A stretch of DNA of 64,000 nt from Limnoperna fortunei. Lineage: Eukaryota > Mollusca > Bivalvia > Mytilida > Modiolidae. The stretch is taken from positions 71,524,993 to 71,588,992 of the forward strand of contig OX104115.1 in the NCBI GenBank assembly GCA_944474755.1, written 5' to 3'. Position 1 is the first letter of the stretch. Each line of letters opens with the position of its first letter. Positions 23,350 through 37,800 of this stretch are shown here, in pieces. The notes beneath the pieces were generated by a model that was not told the origin of the DNA, did no database searches, and saw only the letters and a program-made list of their open reading frames with translations. A program made the position numbers and the translations under genes.

Positions 23350-24711
23350 AGGCTCTTAAGAGCCTGTATCGCTCACCTGATTTTATAGGCAATGAAGATG
23401 GCATTTCCCTGATGTTAAAGTAAGTCCTGTAATTTTCAATAAACTTTAAATAGGACCATCCAAACAATATTACTAGAAAGTTTTGTTTCCATTGGTTAAC
23501 GGGTTGTATAGAGAAGATCTTGAAGATCTTTTTATTTTCCCATAGGGCCGTATGTTAAACTGAGGCAGTGGCCATTTTGAATTTCCAATTGGCAATAAAA
23601 AACAACTTTAAAGAAGACCATCCAAACAATATTGTCAGTAAGTTTTGTTTCCATTGGTTAACCGGTTTTAGAGAAGAAGCCTTCATAAAACTGTTCCCAA
23701 TGGGTCTACTGTTAATCTATGTAATGCTGTGGTGGCAATTTTGATTTTCCTATTGGCAAAAAAAAACATAAACTTCAAAGAGGACCATCCAAACAATATT
23801 GCTCGTAAGTTTTGTTCATTGGTTAACCGGTTCTAGAGAAGAAGCCTTTATAAAACTGTTCCCATAGGGTCCTATGTTAAACTAAGTCCTGCGGTAGCGG
23901 CCATTTTGATTTTCCAATTGGCATAAAAAACACAACGTTTATAAATGACCATCCAAAATTATATTGGTAGTAAGTTTAGTTTCCATTGGTTAAACGGTTT
24001 CAGAGAAGAAGCCCTTTTAAACTTTTTTCTCATAGGGTGGAATGTTAAACCAAGTCCTGTGGTGGCGCCATTTTGAATTTCCGATTGGGATAAAAAACAT
24101 TAACTTTATAGAGGACCATCCAAACAATATTGCTAGTAAGTTTTGTTTCCATTGGTTGACCGGTTTCAGAAAAGAAGCCTTTCAAACTTTTTCCCATAGG
24201 GTCCTATGTTAAATAAGTCCTGCTGTGGCAGCCATTTTGAATTTCCAATTGCCACAAAAAACACAAACTTTATAGAGGACCATCCAAACAATATTGCTAG
24301 TAAGTTTTATGTTTCCATTGATTAACCGGTTTCAGAGAAGAAGCCTTTTAAAACTTTTTCCCATAGGGTTCTATGTTAAACTAAGTCCTGGGGTGGCAGC
24401 CATTTTGAATTTCCAATTCCCATCAAAAACACAAACTTTATAGAGGACCATCCAAACAATATTGCTAGTAAGTTTGGTTTTGATTGGTTAAACGGCCCTT
24501 TTTAACTTTTTTCCCATAGGGTCCTATGTTAAACTAAGTCTTGAGGTGGCGGCCATATTGGTTTACCTATCAAAATAAAAAACACAAACTTTGTAAAGGT
24601 CCATCCAATGAACATTATGGCCAAGTTTGGTTTCAATTGGCCAAGTGGTTTCAGAGAAGAAAATTAAAATGTAAAAAGTTTACAGACGCCGCCGCAGCGG
24701 TCAGGTGAGCT
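23350..24711 (-). repeat. Tandem-core element with GCTCACCTGA inverted ends
   Basis: It starts with the palindrome AGGCTCTTAAGAGCCT and GCTCACCTGA, and ends CGCCGCCGCAGCGG then TCAGGTGAGC. Eight core units of about 165-175 bp carry GGACCATCCAAACAATATT and CCATTTTGA. In reverse it shares a CGGCGGCGT...GTAAAC motif with the 46971 and 58279 elements. A worn copy of its end lies at 35835-35875. Confidence 0.75.
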
Positions 24712-25782
24712 AAAAAAATGGGGCATATAATGGGTCATTAAATGATACCCAACCGCATTGCATTGTTTTTAATATTCATGAACATATTCTACTGAATTTA
24801 CAGCTTAGCCTATAGAAACATGATAACAATTCATTTCAGAAGACAATTTTTATCTTGACCTTGGATCTATACAAATAATTTTAAACTGTGCTAAAAATTC
24901 AACTTAAAAACTGTGCAATTTTTAAAAAAAATCTGTTGACGTTTTTTCAAGTTATCATTTGGAAACAGTCAACAGTTGAAAAAAATGAATTGGTCTTAAA
25001 TGAAAGCTACAAATTGGATTGTGCTGAAAATTGAACTTGATATTGATTTCATAGCACTTAACAGCTGTGCAAAATTTGAATAAAATCTGTTGAGTGGTTT
25101 TCAAGTCATCATTTGGAAACCCCGGGGCACTGACAGATAGACGGAAAACCATATCCATATGGAAGGTATCACATAATACCTAGCAACTTCGTGTGTCTGG
25201 GTATAAAAAATAGGAGGATTTGAATGGAATTGAATACAACGTGTGACAATAACAGCAGGTTTATATACAAGATAATGCATAGAAATCTTTGTGAATAGAA
25301 TCTACAATGCAAACAAAAACTAGAAGAACAAAGTGCAAGATATATTTGATTCTTTCTTCCAAAAAAAATTATTTCAGATAGGATTTTGTTGATATGTAAA
25401 AAACAGGAGAAAGGACTTTTGTTGTTAGTGAAACAACTGCAATAAAAAACAAAACAGCAGTAAAACCTACATTGGAAAAAGAAGACTTCAGCTTTCAAGC
25501 AGTAAAAAATCTAAATCTGAAATTTAGGCTTGAAGAATCAAAGAGCTTATCTAGGGTTTTAATTATTAAGTTAAAAAGTTGAAAACACCCATTACTGTAT
25601 ACAAACATACATGTATTTGTAAAGGTTATTTAAATAAATGGACATAAAGCAACATCCAGTCAGTCAATATTTACATAAATATGCAATCTCTAATATGAAC
25701 CAAAACACTCTGAAAATTCCACATTTTATCATTCAGCTAGCCTAGTAGAGGCAAGTGACAAGTTCAGATAACTAGTCTACAA
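24712..25782. other. ZDHHC20-like 3' flank
   Basis: Probably 3' untranslated sequence on the minus strand. There is a loose duplication: AAATTGAACTT and GAATAAAATCTGTTGA near 25028-25094 echo 24896-24941. No other gene is seen. Confidence 0.4.
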
Positions 25783-25897
25783 TCAAGTCTTACCCCCATC
25801 AGCATCCCCCTCCTCCATCCATCTTTGTCTGTCTGCTAACAGACCATCAGATGCAATATCTACTGTGCGTGTAGGATAGGCAATTCCATCGCCAAAA
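25783..25897 (-). CDS. ZDHHC20: ZDHHC20-like exon 11 (stop codon)
   Basis: It encodes [20 protein letters not shown], then [17 protein letters not shown] and a TGA at 25785-25783. A donor-like G|gtaaga overlaps the last codons, so an alternative C-terminus is possible. Confidence 0.82.
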
Positions 25898-28800
25898 CTG
25901 GAAAATAAACATCAAGGCATGAAAAGGGCTGCACTGTGGGTGTCCTTCCCATAGATATAGGAGTGATTCAAGTAAACTAATGTATATGTAAGAATTTAAA
26001 AAAAATTCACTTGCTCCAAGTAAATACAAGTAAGTTCTTTTTTTCTTTTATCACATAAAATATTTAATATAGTTTCCCAGAGTTCCTGAATATTATGGTC
26101 AAATATAAGAAGCACACGTTGAATTAAAAAGGAATTCTTTTGATGTAAAAATTTAATTTATCACAGAATTTAAACAAATAATAAGCCGCTGTGTTTAAAT
26201 CTATTTATAGTATATTTAAACAACTAGTATCATCTCAAAGAGGTGGACATTGATGAAAGCATTGAGAATAGGGAAAGCAAATTTTGTGTGCATTAATGGA
26301 GTGAGGAAGGCAACATAGTACAGTTTATTTTAAATGTCTGATGCTTCCATTTATTGGAAATATCCATGCATTTAAAGAAAAAAGATATAATTGGTTGAAG
26401 ATCTCCAATACAGTGTCAAAAGGTGTGATTTAATTTTGTTTCACTTAAAAAGATTATATATTTTATAACTTCCATTTCATATTTTGGATGTGTAAAAATA
26501 CTGGCGCATGTAATTCAATCTGAAAAATCATCTTTGTAAGCTATCAACTGTGCCAAACAATTCTAAAAATAACTTTCAAGTAAAGCATGAATGAGTCCAC
26601 CTGTTTGAGACTGATATTCTTAAGATCTAACCTTTCTGTCTGACCCATAGTTTGGTATGAATTACTGTTTGTCTGAATTTTGGTGGTCAGTGTTGGAAAG
26701 GACACCCCATCTCTGTCACTGGAAACACCATAATAACATTACCAACATGCATAATCAAAACCATACAAATCACAGCAAATCAGGGTTGTTACAGTAAATA
26801 ACAGTGAATCTCATCCTCACAAGTCAGGGTTTTGAGTCCACATGTGTCCATGAAACCTTGACAAACTTAGCTGAGAAATTCACAGGCTAGTAGTCACTAT
26901 TTTGATTGACTACATCATACCTGCATGTAGCTAATCAAAAGCTGGCTTTCATTCCCGACTTGGTTAGGGGATATCCCAATGTTGATTGTAAATAAACCAA
27001 ACGGATGTGTTCACAGACTACCTGAAAATCAGTGTATTTTGTACAGTAGTGTTAATATATATTACTGTGTTCTTTATAAGTTGTGTAACGTTTTCTTCTC
27101 ACTCAAGAATGAGTAAGAATGACTACTGCCAAACACCTTCTTCTTTCAAGTAATTTTATTGGTTGATATTTTGAAGGTTTGACACCATATATCTTCTTGC
27201 CTGGGAATTTCCTAGCTAAGTTTGTCAGGGTTTCCTGAACATACGAGGACACAGAAACCCTGACTTGTGAGGATGAGTGAATCTGGGCTGTACTATTATT
27301 GTTTCTGTGACATGTATATTGAGCATAGATGTTCCATTATTGTTTCTGTTACATGTTTATAAAGCATCGCTGTTCTATTAATGTTTCCATTGGAGTATTT
27401 TGCAGTCCACTACCTTTTATAGAACTGTTTAATCAACCCAACAATTAATTGGAATCGACACGAAAAAAATATGCATCTTCAAAAACCTTTCTTGGAATTT
27501 TCTTTATATAAATATGAAACCATTTTATTTGAAGAGAAAAGATGTAAATATTTTGCACTTATTTTTTTTTTTGGCAAAGTAGACTTTTCAAGAATATCAA
27601 TATATAAATTAAAGAGCATGCAATCAAATTAGCAAAAATTTAAATACGAAAAATATTAAAACTCTTGAAATGAAAAACTAGTTTTCCTTACACATGAATT
27701 TGCTTCTCTAATGTATAAGTAAAACACTATATGCATTACTCCAACACACTATAATCATGCATCTATTTGTTTATTGATGGGGTTCAATGCCACTTTGAGC
27801 AATTTTGCAGCAAACCATGGTGTCCAGTGTCTATAGGCAGCGGAAGTCAGAGTACCATTTAACAACCTCTTGACCATCAGCAAGAACATCTGCATCTAAG
27901 CTAAAAAGCTTTTGCCATCAAAAGATTGAGGAAGCATTAGAACCACCAAGTTACCAGCCACTATGTTTATGGCACTGTGTATAAATATTTCAAACAGTTA
28001 TGTATAACACAAACAAGGAACAAAAACACAAAGCATGCAGGGAAAATGGTAGACATTGTCTAGAAGTCTGATATTTTTTCCCAGACATGCAAGTATTGAA
28101 ATGGATACATGTAATCCTGTTGTAGAGATAACTCAAGTTAGAGCAAAATAATGAGGCACATGGTTTTATAAGACTGATGTTTGCTCAATATAAGTGGTCT
28201 TTTGAGCAGATTTGACTGGGACAATTTTCTTGTCTAGAAATGTTTCAAACATTTAAAAAAATTAAAATTTTAGTGGTTGGTACCCCATTTTTGAGCTGCG
28301 TTCCGACCCCCCTGTACCTTTTTTTCTGGAAAAGCCCTTAGAACTAATGACATTTGATAGGGAATATAATCCTTTAGCTAATAAACATTTGATGGGGTAT
28401 TAACTTAAATAACCTAACTTTAAAAAATAGTTACAAACTTCAAACAAGTCCATAATAGCAGGTGCACAACTAAAATATATGTGCAATATTTGTTCTGTAA
28501 AGTTCACCCTACTATAACCTGGGATTGCTCTTGTGCAACTCCATCAAAAATCAATTAATCAGTTGCTATTAGAGATTTTTATACCAATCTTACATTTATT
28601 GTACTAGGAAGAATTAATATTATTTTAATTCATTTAACAGAAAACAATAATCAATGCCTTAATGTGATATAAAATATGAATGTTAATACGTTAATGGAAA
28701 GAAACTCTTTAAATCAATTTATTTTTACATAAAAATGAAAAATTATTAGTAAATGGCCACCAAACAACTACAATCTTGCCATTTAAAGACTTCTTCCATA

Positions 28801-31800
28801 GCACAACCAGAGGCATACAGTGATAGCCATTCCTATCAGCTAAAATAAAAATATTGCCTGCAATTTTTACATAGATGTTTCTTCAGACTTATATTTTTAA
28901 CAAAAGAAAAAATCAATAAGAAGGAATTGAGATTTCTCATCTTCTCACATGTCTATGGTTGTACTGTTATTGAAAAAATGTGCAATAGGCTACAAATAAT
29001 AGTAATATCCATACCCGTAGCCAGAATTTTTCAATAGGGGGTTGAAATTTTTCTGACTTAATAGTGTTTAACTGATTTTCAGCTGGTTTTTTCCTATTTT
29101 TATCATAATTTCTTGTCCAAGGGGGGGTTCGTCCGAACCCCTCGAACCCCGGCTGGCTACAGGTATGATATCTATTCTACAGTTTAGAAGCACACAGATA
29201 AAACACTGCAATGATTCATACAAATTAAAATGCATGGAATTGTTTAATACATGCTGATTTAAGGTTAATTATTACAGGAAATGGATATTGGCAATTTTTT
29301 CCAAACCTTACAATAAGATTCAGTTTGTCTTGTTTTGTTGCTTGCATTAATAACAGCATGCATCTGCAACTTACAGAATACCAAATAATCAGTACCTGTC
29401 TTAGTGCAGATATAAAACAGAACATTACACAAGCAGTGGGTCATTTTACCTTGTGTATATGGGTAAAAACCAGTGAATCCTTTTCTGTCCAAAAACTTCT
29501 TTGAAATTGTTTAATTTTCCCAAACTAAAGCCGTTTTTATCAGCTCCTGTTTGAAAAATAGGCGACCTAAAGGACTCTGAAAAAAAAGAAATTACACTGC
29601 TATATTGTATTATATCTTGATTTTTTTGTGATCATTTTCATTACATATTTACTATTTATTAACTTTTATAAAAGGTGTTTTTACAAAAAAGATATTACTT
29701 ATATGGGACTATAAAAAATTGAAACATGAACAAAAATAATTGCATATTTCTTTACACACATTAAATGCATAGCCAGTGATGGCAAAGTATGCAATGATTA
29801 ATGTTTTTGATTGCAATGGCAAAAAGATTAAAACAAACTAATGACTTTTTTTGTTTCTTTGTTTTTGTTGATTAATTTAGGTTGACAATTCTGTTTGGTT
29901 TCAAATTATTTTAATATATCAGTTGTGTATTCATTTTAAACATTGATAAAAATAAACACAATATTAAACTGAACTCGAATTTAATATCTCCACTAAAAAT
30001 AAGAATATTAGATAAGGCCAAAAAAAAAATGTGTGTTTCCTGTTACCCAACCCTACCTATTTTTTTTAAGCCGACCCTAAAGATTTTTTTTGCGTTTTTA
30101 ACAGAGGTTACTTCGAACCGCAAAACTCCCGGTATTGTTCCGGGTTTTAGTTCTATTTTCATACTTCCGCCCCAACATATGAACACTTGTAACGAAATTG
30201 ATAGCTCATTCAATGACTGTATTAGTGTATACTTTTAAAGGCTTTGTAGTAAATTCTTGAAACTTACAAGCTTTACACAAACACGATTCCCAAAAACCAA
30301 AAAAAAAAAAAAAAAAAAAAAAATCGACCTACCTACCTATTTTATAAATCTATGTAACCGAAAACACACATTTTTTTGTTTGGCCTAACTTCATTACTGT
30401 TAAAACTTTTGAGCCTATTCCATGTCTGGTAAAAGGATTGTGGACAATAGATCCATGCTGACTTTACACAGCCTTCTACAGAAGGTCACAATGAGATGCT
30501 TATATAAAGCATACATATACTCAAAGTCAGAACTATTAAATGTGGTTTTATAATTGATTTCCTAATACCGCAGCATGGAAAAATCATAACAATTTTTCTA
30601 TATATGGTTTATTTGTTTCACACATTAATGTTTATCTTTACTCATGCACTGTGTTGCCTGCAAAGAGATACCAGCACACAGATGTATCCATATAAACCCT
30701 GCAATGAGGTACCAGTTCAGTTCTGTATCCATATACTTATGGATGAGGTACCAGTAAGGCCTATTCCAGTAAAATTTCCCATGGGAGGTGGAATGCCACT
30801 TATTTTTTGGGGTACCCCAATAGAATTTTTTTTAACATTTTATACAATTTTTATGGTACTTTACAATGTGAGAAAAGGGCAAAATACACCCATCTATGTA
30901 AAAATAATAAAGTGGTGTTCCACCCCAAGGTGGGAAAATGTTTCTGTAATAGCCCTAAAGTATCCAGATCACCCCCTGTATCGAATGACCAGTAGATGAT
31001 TTGATGTGAAATCATCACGTTAGACTTTAACATAACAATGTTCCTATTAGTAATGTTGCAATATCTACAATAAAATATACCAGTAGTCATATCAGACTAA
31101 ATAGAAATCATACCAGGTAATATTTAAATATTCAAAATAAAAAGAACTGACCTAATGTTGATCTATTACTGCAGGTAAGGTATATATGATACCCAAACAA
31201 TGATATCAGACTTATACCAAACATCACAGCAACAAAAAATACAAACAATACATGGAACTTTCCAACATCCTTAGTTCCACCACCCTGTAATACAAGCATA
31301 CACATGTTAGGCGTTATCAAGGTATCATTACAACCCTACAGAGAGTCATGCCTGTTGCTAGCACCTTTCATTGACACATTTAGCCACTTTAAGAAATTAT
31401 TTTAGCTATAGTCATACCGTTAAGATTTTATCAGGGTGGAGAAGTACAATTACCACATGAAAACTCACCACATTAGACCTGTTATTATAGGAAAGACACA
31501 ACTAGAATTAGCACAAGGAGATAAAACACAAAAGACTTTCAAATCAACAATTAGCTGTGCACTTGTGATAGATTATATTATGACACAACAAAACATGTAC
31601 TGACTGATATATTGATTTTAAACTGAATACTGAATAAATTGTGTGATACAGAAAAAATATCTGCCAATGTCATAAGTAATACTACATCATGATCTTGCCA
31701 GTAAACATAATAAATGCAGTCTTGAAGGTACCAACAGAAATCATTCCCACTTGCTGTGATACTGATGATGGTAGTTTGTTTGTTTGAATGATGTTTAACG

Positions 31801-34800
31801 CTATTTTCAGCAATTTTTCAGCTTTCATGGCATCCAGTTTTTTTGGGGGGAGGAAGCCACAGAACCTGGAGAAAACCCCAAACCTTTGGTAGAAAAACTG
31901 GCAACCCATGTCAATTATAATTGGAGTTGAGTACACCCTGCCCGCAGTGAGATTCTAACCAGCAACCACAGTGTTGACAGATCATGTGTTTTTTGTTTGT
32001 TTAACTGGTGTTTAATGCCACTTTCTGCAATTTTTTACCCTGCCCACAGTGAGACATGGTATTGACAGACCATGTGATCTATAGTCGATGAACTACCTTA
32101 ACAACTGAGTCCCAATGATGGGTGTTGTATTGACTTTCAAAACTGCCATTATTCTTTTGTTATTATTATTTTTAATATCTAACAAAAAAGGACTCCAGGA
32201 CATGTATTGCCAGAATACAGAATAAATCATACTTTATGTACTAGTATAATATACCAACTTTTCAAGATATGAATGCCATATCATTTAAGTTCTGTTGGCA
32301 ATCTATTAAAACTTATTTAATACCAATTAACTGAAATCATAATTTATATGCATGTAAATTTTAAAATATTACAATAGTCAAGCACATTTACAAAAAAAAT
32401 TAAAAGAAATTGACTTTTTCCTTTTGTCTTAATGTGTTTGCTAATATGCTAGAAAAAACAAAACTTACCGTCCAAAACTCTATAAAATATTTCAGACTAG
32501 TACAGGCAATGAATAAACAGTATGCTAAAGAATACCCAAGGAATAAAACGAAAAATTTGTAGTTAGTAAATCCAACACAGTTGTTCACCCTGAAAAAAAA
32601 AGAAACATGAACAATAAAACTAAAGTATATAAAATTATAATCTAAGTTTAAACAAATAAACAAAGTAAGTTAAAAGAAGCAAAAAATGTTAAGAACTGTT
32701 TATCAATACATGTGTTTAGTGTTGCATTGATTTCTAACTGCCATTAAGCAATGTTCCTGCATCTGTAACAATAATTGGTGGGAAGAAACTTATTAATAAG
32801 GTGTTTAACATGCCACTGACAACAGTATTGATTGATTGATCGATTGACAAAGCAATGTTTCCCCTAATTTATTTACCATCATAACTACAAGAAACCCTTG
32901 GGCAATACATATTTTTCCACAAGCAAATAATTAACTTTAAGAAGCAATGCCTATGCTATATATTAACAAACTTGGTAAAAAGAAATAACAAATAAAAGAG
33001 ATCCTATAACTAGAGCAAACAATATTTTACAGCTGTAATATTTCAATGTTATTTAAAGCTTAATGACTTACCAAGGGCAGTGATGGTCCATCTTTAAAAC
33101 ACATCTGAAATTATAGGTAATAAATGATATCACTCATTATCAATTTGCTAAATAGCCACAGTAATTGATTATAATGTTTACATTATATTGTTCTTGTAAG
33201 ACGCTGATTACAAATTGTGCACTTTCGTTACTTCATTAAGTAATCACGTTAAAAAATAGATATATAATACTCCTGAAATGTATTAAGAAATCATATTAAT
33301 TTTTTTATACTAACTAGTTCCTTTCTGACTGGAATTTTGGTTACTAATTTAAACAGTACATGTTGCTCAAAAGCTTTGTCAGTCATCAGCTCAGTTGAGC
33401 TTCTATTGTACTGTTATTTTTTACATAAACTTTTCTGACATTGTATTGTACATACAGCTTCTGTTGTGCTGTTTTAACTTCTCTGACCTTGTATTGTAGG
33501 TTTTAACTGTGTAACTGGCCACAAAGTGAGGCATCCAAACAGGTTTCATTTCTTAAGGTTACTATACCATACTTACTGTCCACACACGGAGCAATGGTGA
33601 GCCCTGTCTGGCTTTATACATTTACATTTTTCACAATATCTTGGACCTGAAATTGATATATTTTGTAATATATATTAATATAATAACATTTACTGCCTGA
33701 ATGTGTTTAATTATGTATCAATATGTCTACATAACTTACTGCCTAAATGTGTTCTATTAAGTACAAGATTGTCTACAGAACTTACTGCCTGAATGTGTTC
33801 TATCAAGCACAAGTTTGTTTACAGAACTTACTGCCTGAATGTGTTCTATCAAGCACAAGTTTGTTTACAGAACTTACTGCCTGAATGTGTTCTATTATGT
33901 ATAAATATGTATACGTAACTTACTGCCTTAATGTATTTTATTACATACAAGTTTGTCTACAGAACTTACTGCCTAAATGTGTTCTACCAAGTACCAGTTT
34001 GTCAACAGAACTTACTTCCTGAATGTGTTTTATCAAGCACAAGTTTGTCAACATAACTTACTGCCTGAATGTCTACATAACTTACTGCCTGAATGTGTTC
34101 TATTAAGTACAGGTTTATCTTTGGCTATTTCTAAAAGTATAGACTTTTGTGCCTCCTCACTTCTTTCTCTTTCTAATCTGTTTATTTCTTGGGGATTCAG
34201 ATAAAACTGAAATAAAAAGAATTTGAAGCTAAGCTAAGTTATAAGTGCATGAAGGTCAGTAAGAAACTTCAAAGAATATAGTATAAACTGTTTAAAATTG
34301 AGTCTTCAACCTATGCCAACATTTTAAAATTTTCTATTCAAAGAATGCCAACATGCAGAATACAATAGATGTTTTTATAGTACTTAAACTATTAATTATA
34401 GGTAAATCACAGGCAAAATTATTGTATGAGTTAATGGGAATCCTCAATAATTATTAATTTCAATTACATAAAAATGAACACTATCCACTATAAATTTGTA
34501 TAAATACTGCCGATTCTAAAGGATTTTTCAATTTGTCCAAAGTATGGCTACAGCACTGTTAGACATTCAGTTTGTTACAAACAGACTAGGGAAAACTGAG
34601 CTTAATGTTGTTAGACATTCAGTGTGTTACAAACAGACTAGGGAAAACTGGGCTTAATGTTCATAAAGTTATACACACTATTCGCAAACGCTGCAGAGAA
34701 GAGACTTCTCCAGTTCCCACTATTTACTATTTACACACAGAAAGAGAAAGTACATATATACAAATCGAACAGAGACTGGGTGAACTGAAACAGCGGTTAC

Positions 34801-37800
34801 ACGATGGACAAGTTCCCCCTTCTTGTTGTATCTTGGTTATGCTACTGACATTTCAATTTATATTGTATCTGTTATTTATGAAATTTAATAAAATTATGTA
34901 TAAATATAATGTTTTTATCTAATCTTTATTTAAGCTAGCAAAAATTACAAGACAAAAATTATTAAAATAAAAAAAAATATTTAACAAAACAGAACAAAAC
35001 CCTTAAAATGGATTCTACCTATATACACCTGTAACACTAATTAACAAATTGTTTATAGAAGGGATTAAAATGTTTATACAACAATTTAATGTATGCCAAC
35101 ATTTTTTCTTACCTTTTTAAACCAAAATTTAAAATGTTGGCATAGGTTGAATGAACCGTTTAAAATTAACCAAAACATAATTACTTTTCTTATAAACACA
35201 GCTGAATTAAGAATTATTTTTTTTTAGCTCAGCTTACAAGGAAAACAAACAATTTATTACCTATTAAAGCATTTAAAATAAAAAAGGAAATGATAAAAAA
35301 TTGTTCTCACCACCCATACAAATCTGAAATAGACCCAACACAAAATGATGCGTAAACTACTTTTTATAAATCCTTTATTTCAACACTTACCGATCTAGGT
35401 ACAGATCCAACATTTGTAAAAATGGTTTTACCATAAGACCATAGAAACATAAACAACAAAGGATGGAACAGTAACAGATATATCACTGAAAACAGAGGTC
35501 AAAGTTCAATATCATTCCATTTCATTTAGTTTTTGTTTGAAACCTTAGACACATTACACACCTGGTAACATTGTGCATGTGTGTGTATTGTCAGATTTGT
35601 TTTACTAATGATTTTCAAGTTAAAAAGTCTACCAGTAATGAAATACATAGTTCTATAATACATATGCCCTGTGCTTTAATCATAATCAGCACTATCCGGT
35701 TATATTGCTGCATCTCTTTTTTTATTTACATGGGATATGAATCAGATTCCAGTATGGCACATGTGTATTAGTAAAATTTAGTACTATTGCAATTTTTTTT
35801 TTTTTTCTTCAGGTTTCACTGTAAACACTGTACTAGAGGTTCTTTGGAGCCTGTAATCGCTCACCTGGAACATTAATGATTTCTAGGCTCTAGCTATCTT
35901 TAAATTTGTGCCATTTTCAGTTTCAATCTAGCTGTTATAGCTTTCAAGTTACTGGGCTGAGACTAAAAATGTATTTTCTAAATAATTTTTTTATTGAGCA
36001 GACGATTTTTGAAAAATTATATGATTTGTTGGCCTTGTTGTTTTAGACTTGAATTTATATTACTAATCTGATTATTTTGTTCAAATTTCTCATAAAAGGG
36101 CAATAACTACTATAACTATAAAGGTCATCTGACATCTTTGGACTAAGTAATGACTTGTAGACCTTGCCTTGCTGATCATTTTTGCAATTTAGTTTCACTC
36201 TCTAACATGTGTATGAAATTAAAACACTCTACTTGGCAGTTTTTTTTTTCATTTATGCATATAAAATTGATATATGGTATGCTACATGGCTTCAATACAT
36301 CATTAAAAAATGGCTTCCAGTAAGCAGTCAAAATTTGTTTTCTTTTGTCCATCTTTTTTCCTGTCAATTTATTGTTTATGAATACTTTTTTGTCCTAATA
36401 AGCAAAAATATTTGTAGCTGGACATTAATTAAGCAATTCAATCAATTTATTGTGTTTAAAAATGCATTACCTTTTTCTGCTATACTTGGAACAGTATCTG
36501 AAACAAAAGAATAGCATTATCAACATTAAACAAGCACGTAAATAGTTTCAAATTGCATAGATTAAAAAAAAAAATTTAAAAAAAAATTGACCAAAATTGT
36601 GCCTCTTTGTAAAAGGTGAAGAGATCACATGCCAGGCCAGTAACAAGTTACTCAAGTTGTATGTACTGCACACTTGACTATGTAATGAAGATTCAAAGAT
36701 TTGTTATTTAAATATGCACCACATGTTTCCGTTTATTATGTAATGTTTATTAAATTTTCAGATTATGCTTACACTGTTATGGGCAAGATGCTAGATTGGT
36801 CCCATGACTGATTGGTGTTGATCCAGCATTATGCTTAGGCTTGGGGGGGGGGGGGGGGGTGTTGGTTGAATTAGAAATTAAATTTTGACCTTTATCTTTT
36901 ATACCTTTGTAAGTTTTGAGAATTTCCTATAAAGCCTTTAAAAGTATACAGTCATTAAATGAGCTATCAATTTCATTATAAGCATTCATACGTTTACATT
37001 TCTTATATCTAAACACCAACAGGCTTGATGCCTGAAGCATAGCCGCTATGTTGGGACGGAAGTGTGAAAATAGAACTAAAACCCATAAAAATACCAGGAG
37101 TAAACCGTTTTTTTCCGGTTCGAAGTAACCTCCGTAAAAAAGCAAAAAAAAATTTTAGGGTCAGGATTATGGCTTCAAAAAAATAGGTAGGGTAAGGTAA
37201 CCGTAAACACACATATTTTTTTTTTTGATATTACTTATTTCATACTGTTCTATTTTATTTTATTCCTTGTAATAATCATTGTTACCCTAAATGGCAAATG
37301 AGTTATTCTTATATTCAGGAAATCTGCTAGATTTGAAACAAGATTGAGCAATTGGGTTTTGAACAGGTAACAGGGACAATGTCTTGGAGAGTTGACCCAA
37401 CATGAGTTTCCTTTAGAGTGCTTTGACAATAACCTTTAAGTGCTGAATGTACATTATACAATTTGTTTATTATTTTATTTAACTTTTCTAGGGGTTAAAA
37501 AACAGGGCGTTGTTTTTTAATAAAGACTTCATAAATATAATAGCGAGCGATAGCTTGCATAATGGTAGAAGTATCCTATGACTATGAGACTATAGAGTTG
37601 TAAAAAATTCTTGCAACCGGAAGTTTTTAAGTTAATCTCCAACATCTACGCAACATCGCAAAAATCTCCATTGTAGGAGACACGTGTGCATTAAAACTGC
37701 CTCTAGGTATCAAGAACTTAAATTTCGTTAACGAAAATAACTAAACACAACTTCAAATGTTTTTCCTTTAATTATGTATTTTTTCTGTTTGGAGGATATT

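Noticed and set aside
30604..30999. Open frame of 131 codons on the plus strand
   Set aside because: No recognisable domain; it sits antisense in a ZDHHC20-like intron, with Phe/Ile-rich composition like surrounding AT-rich DNA.
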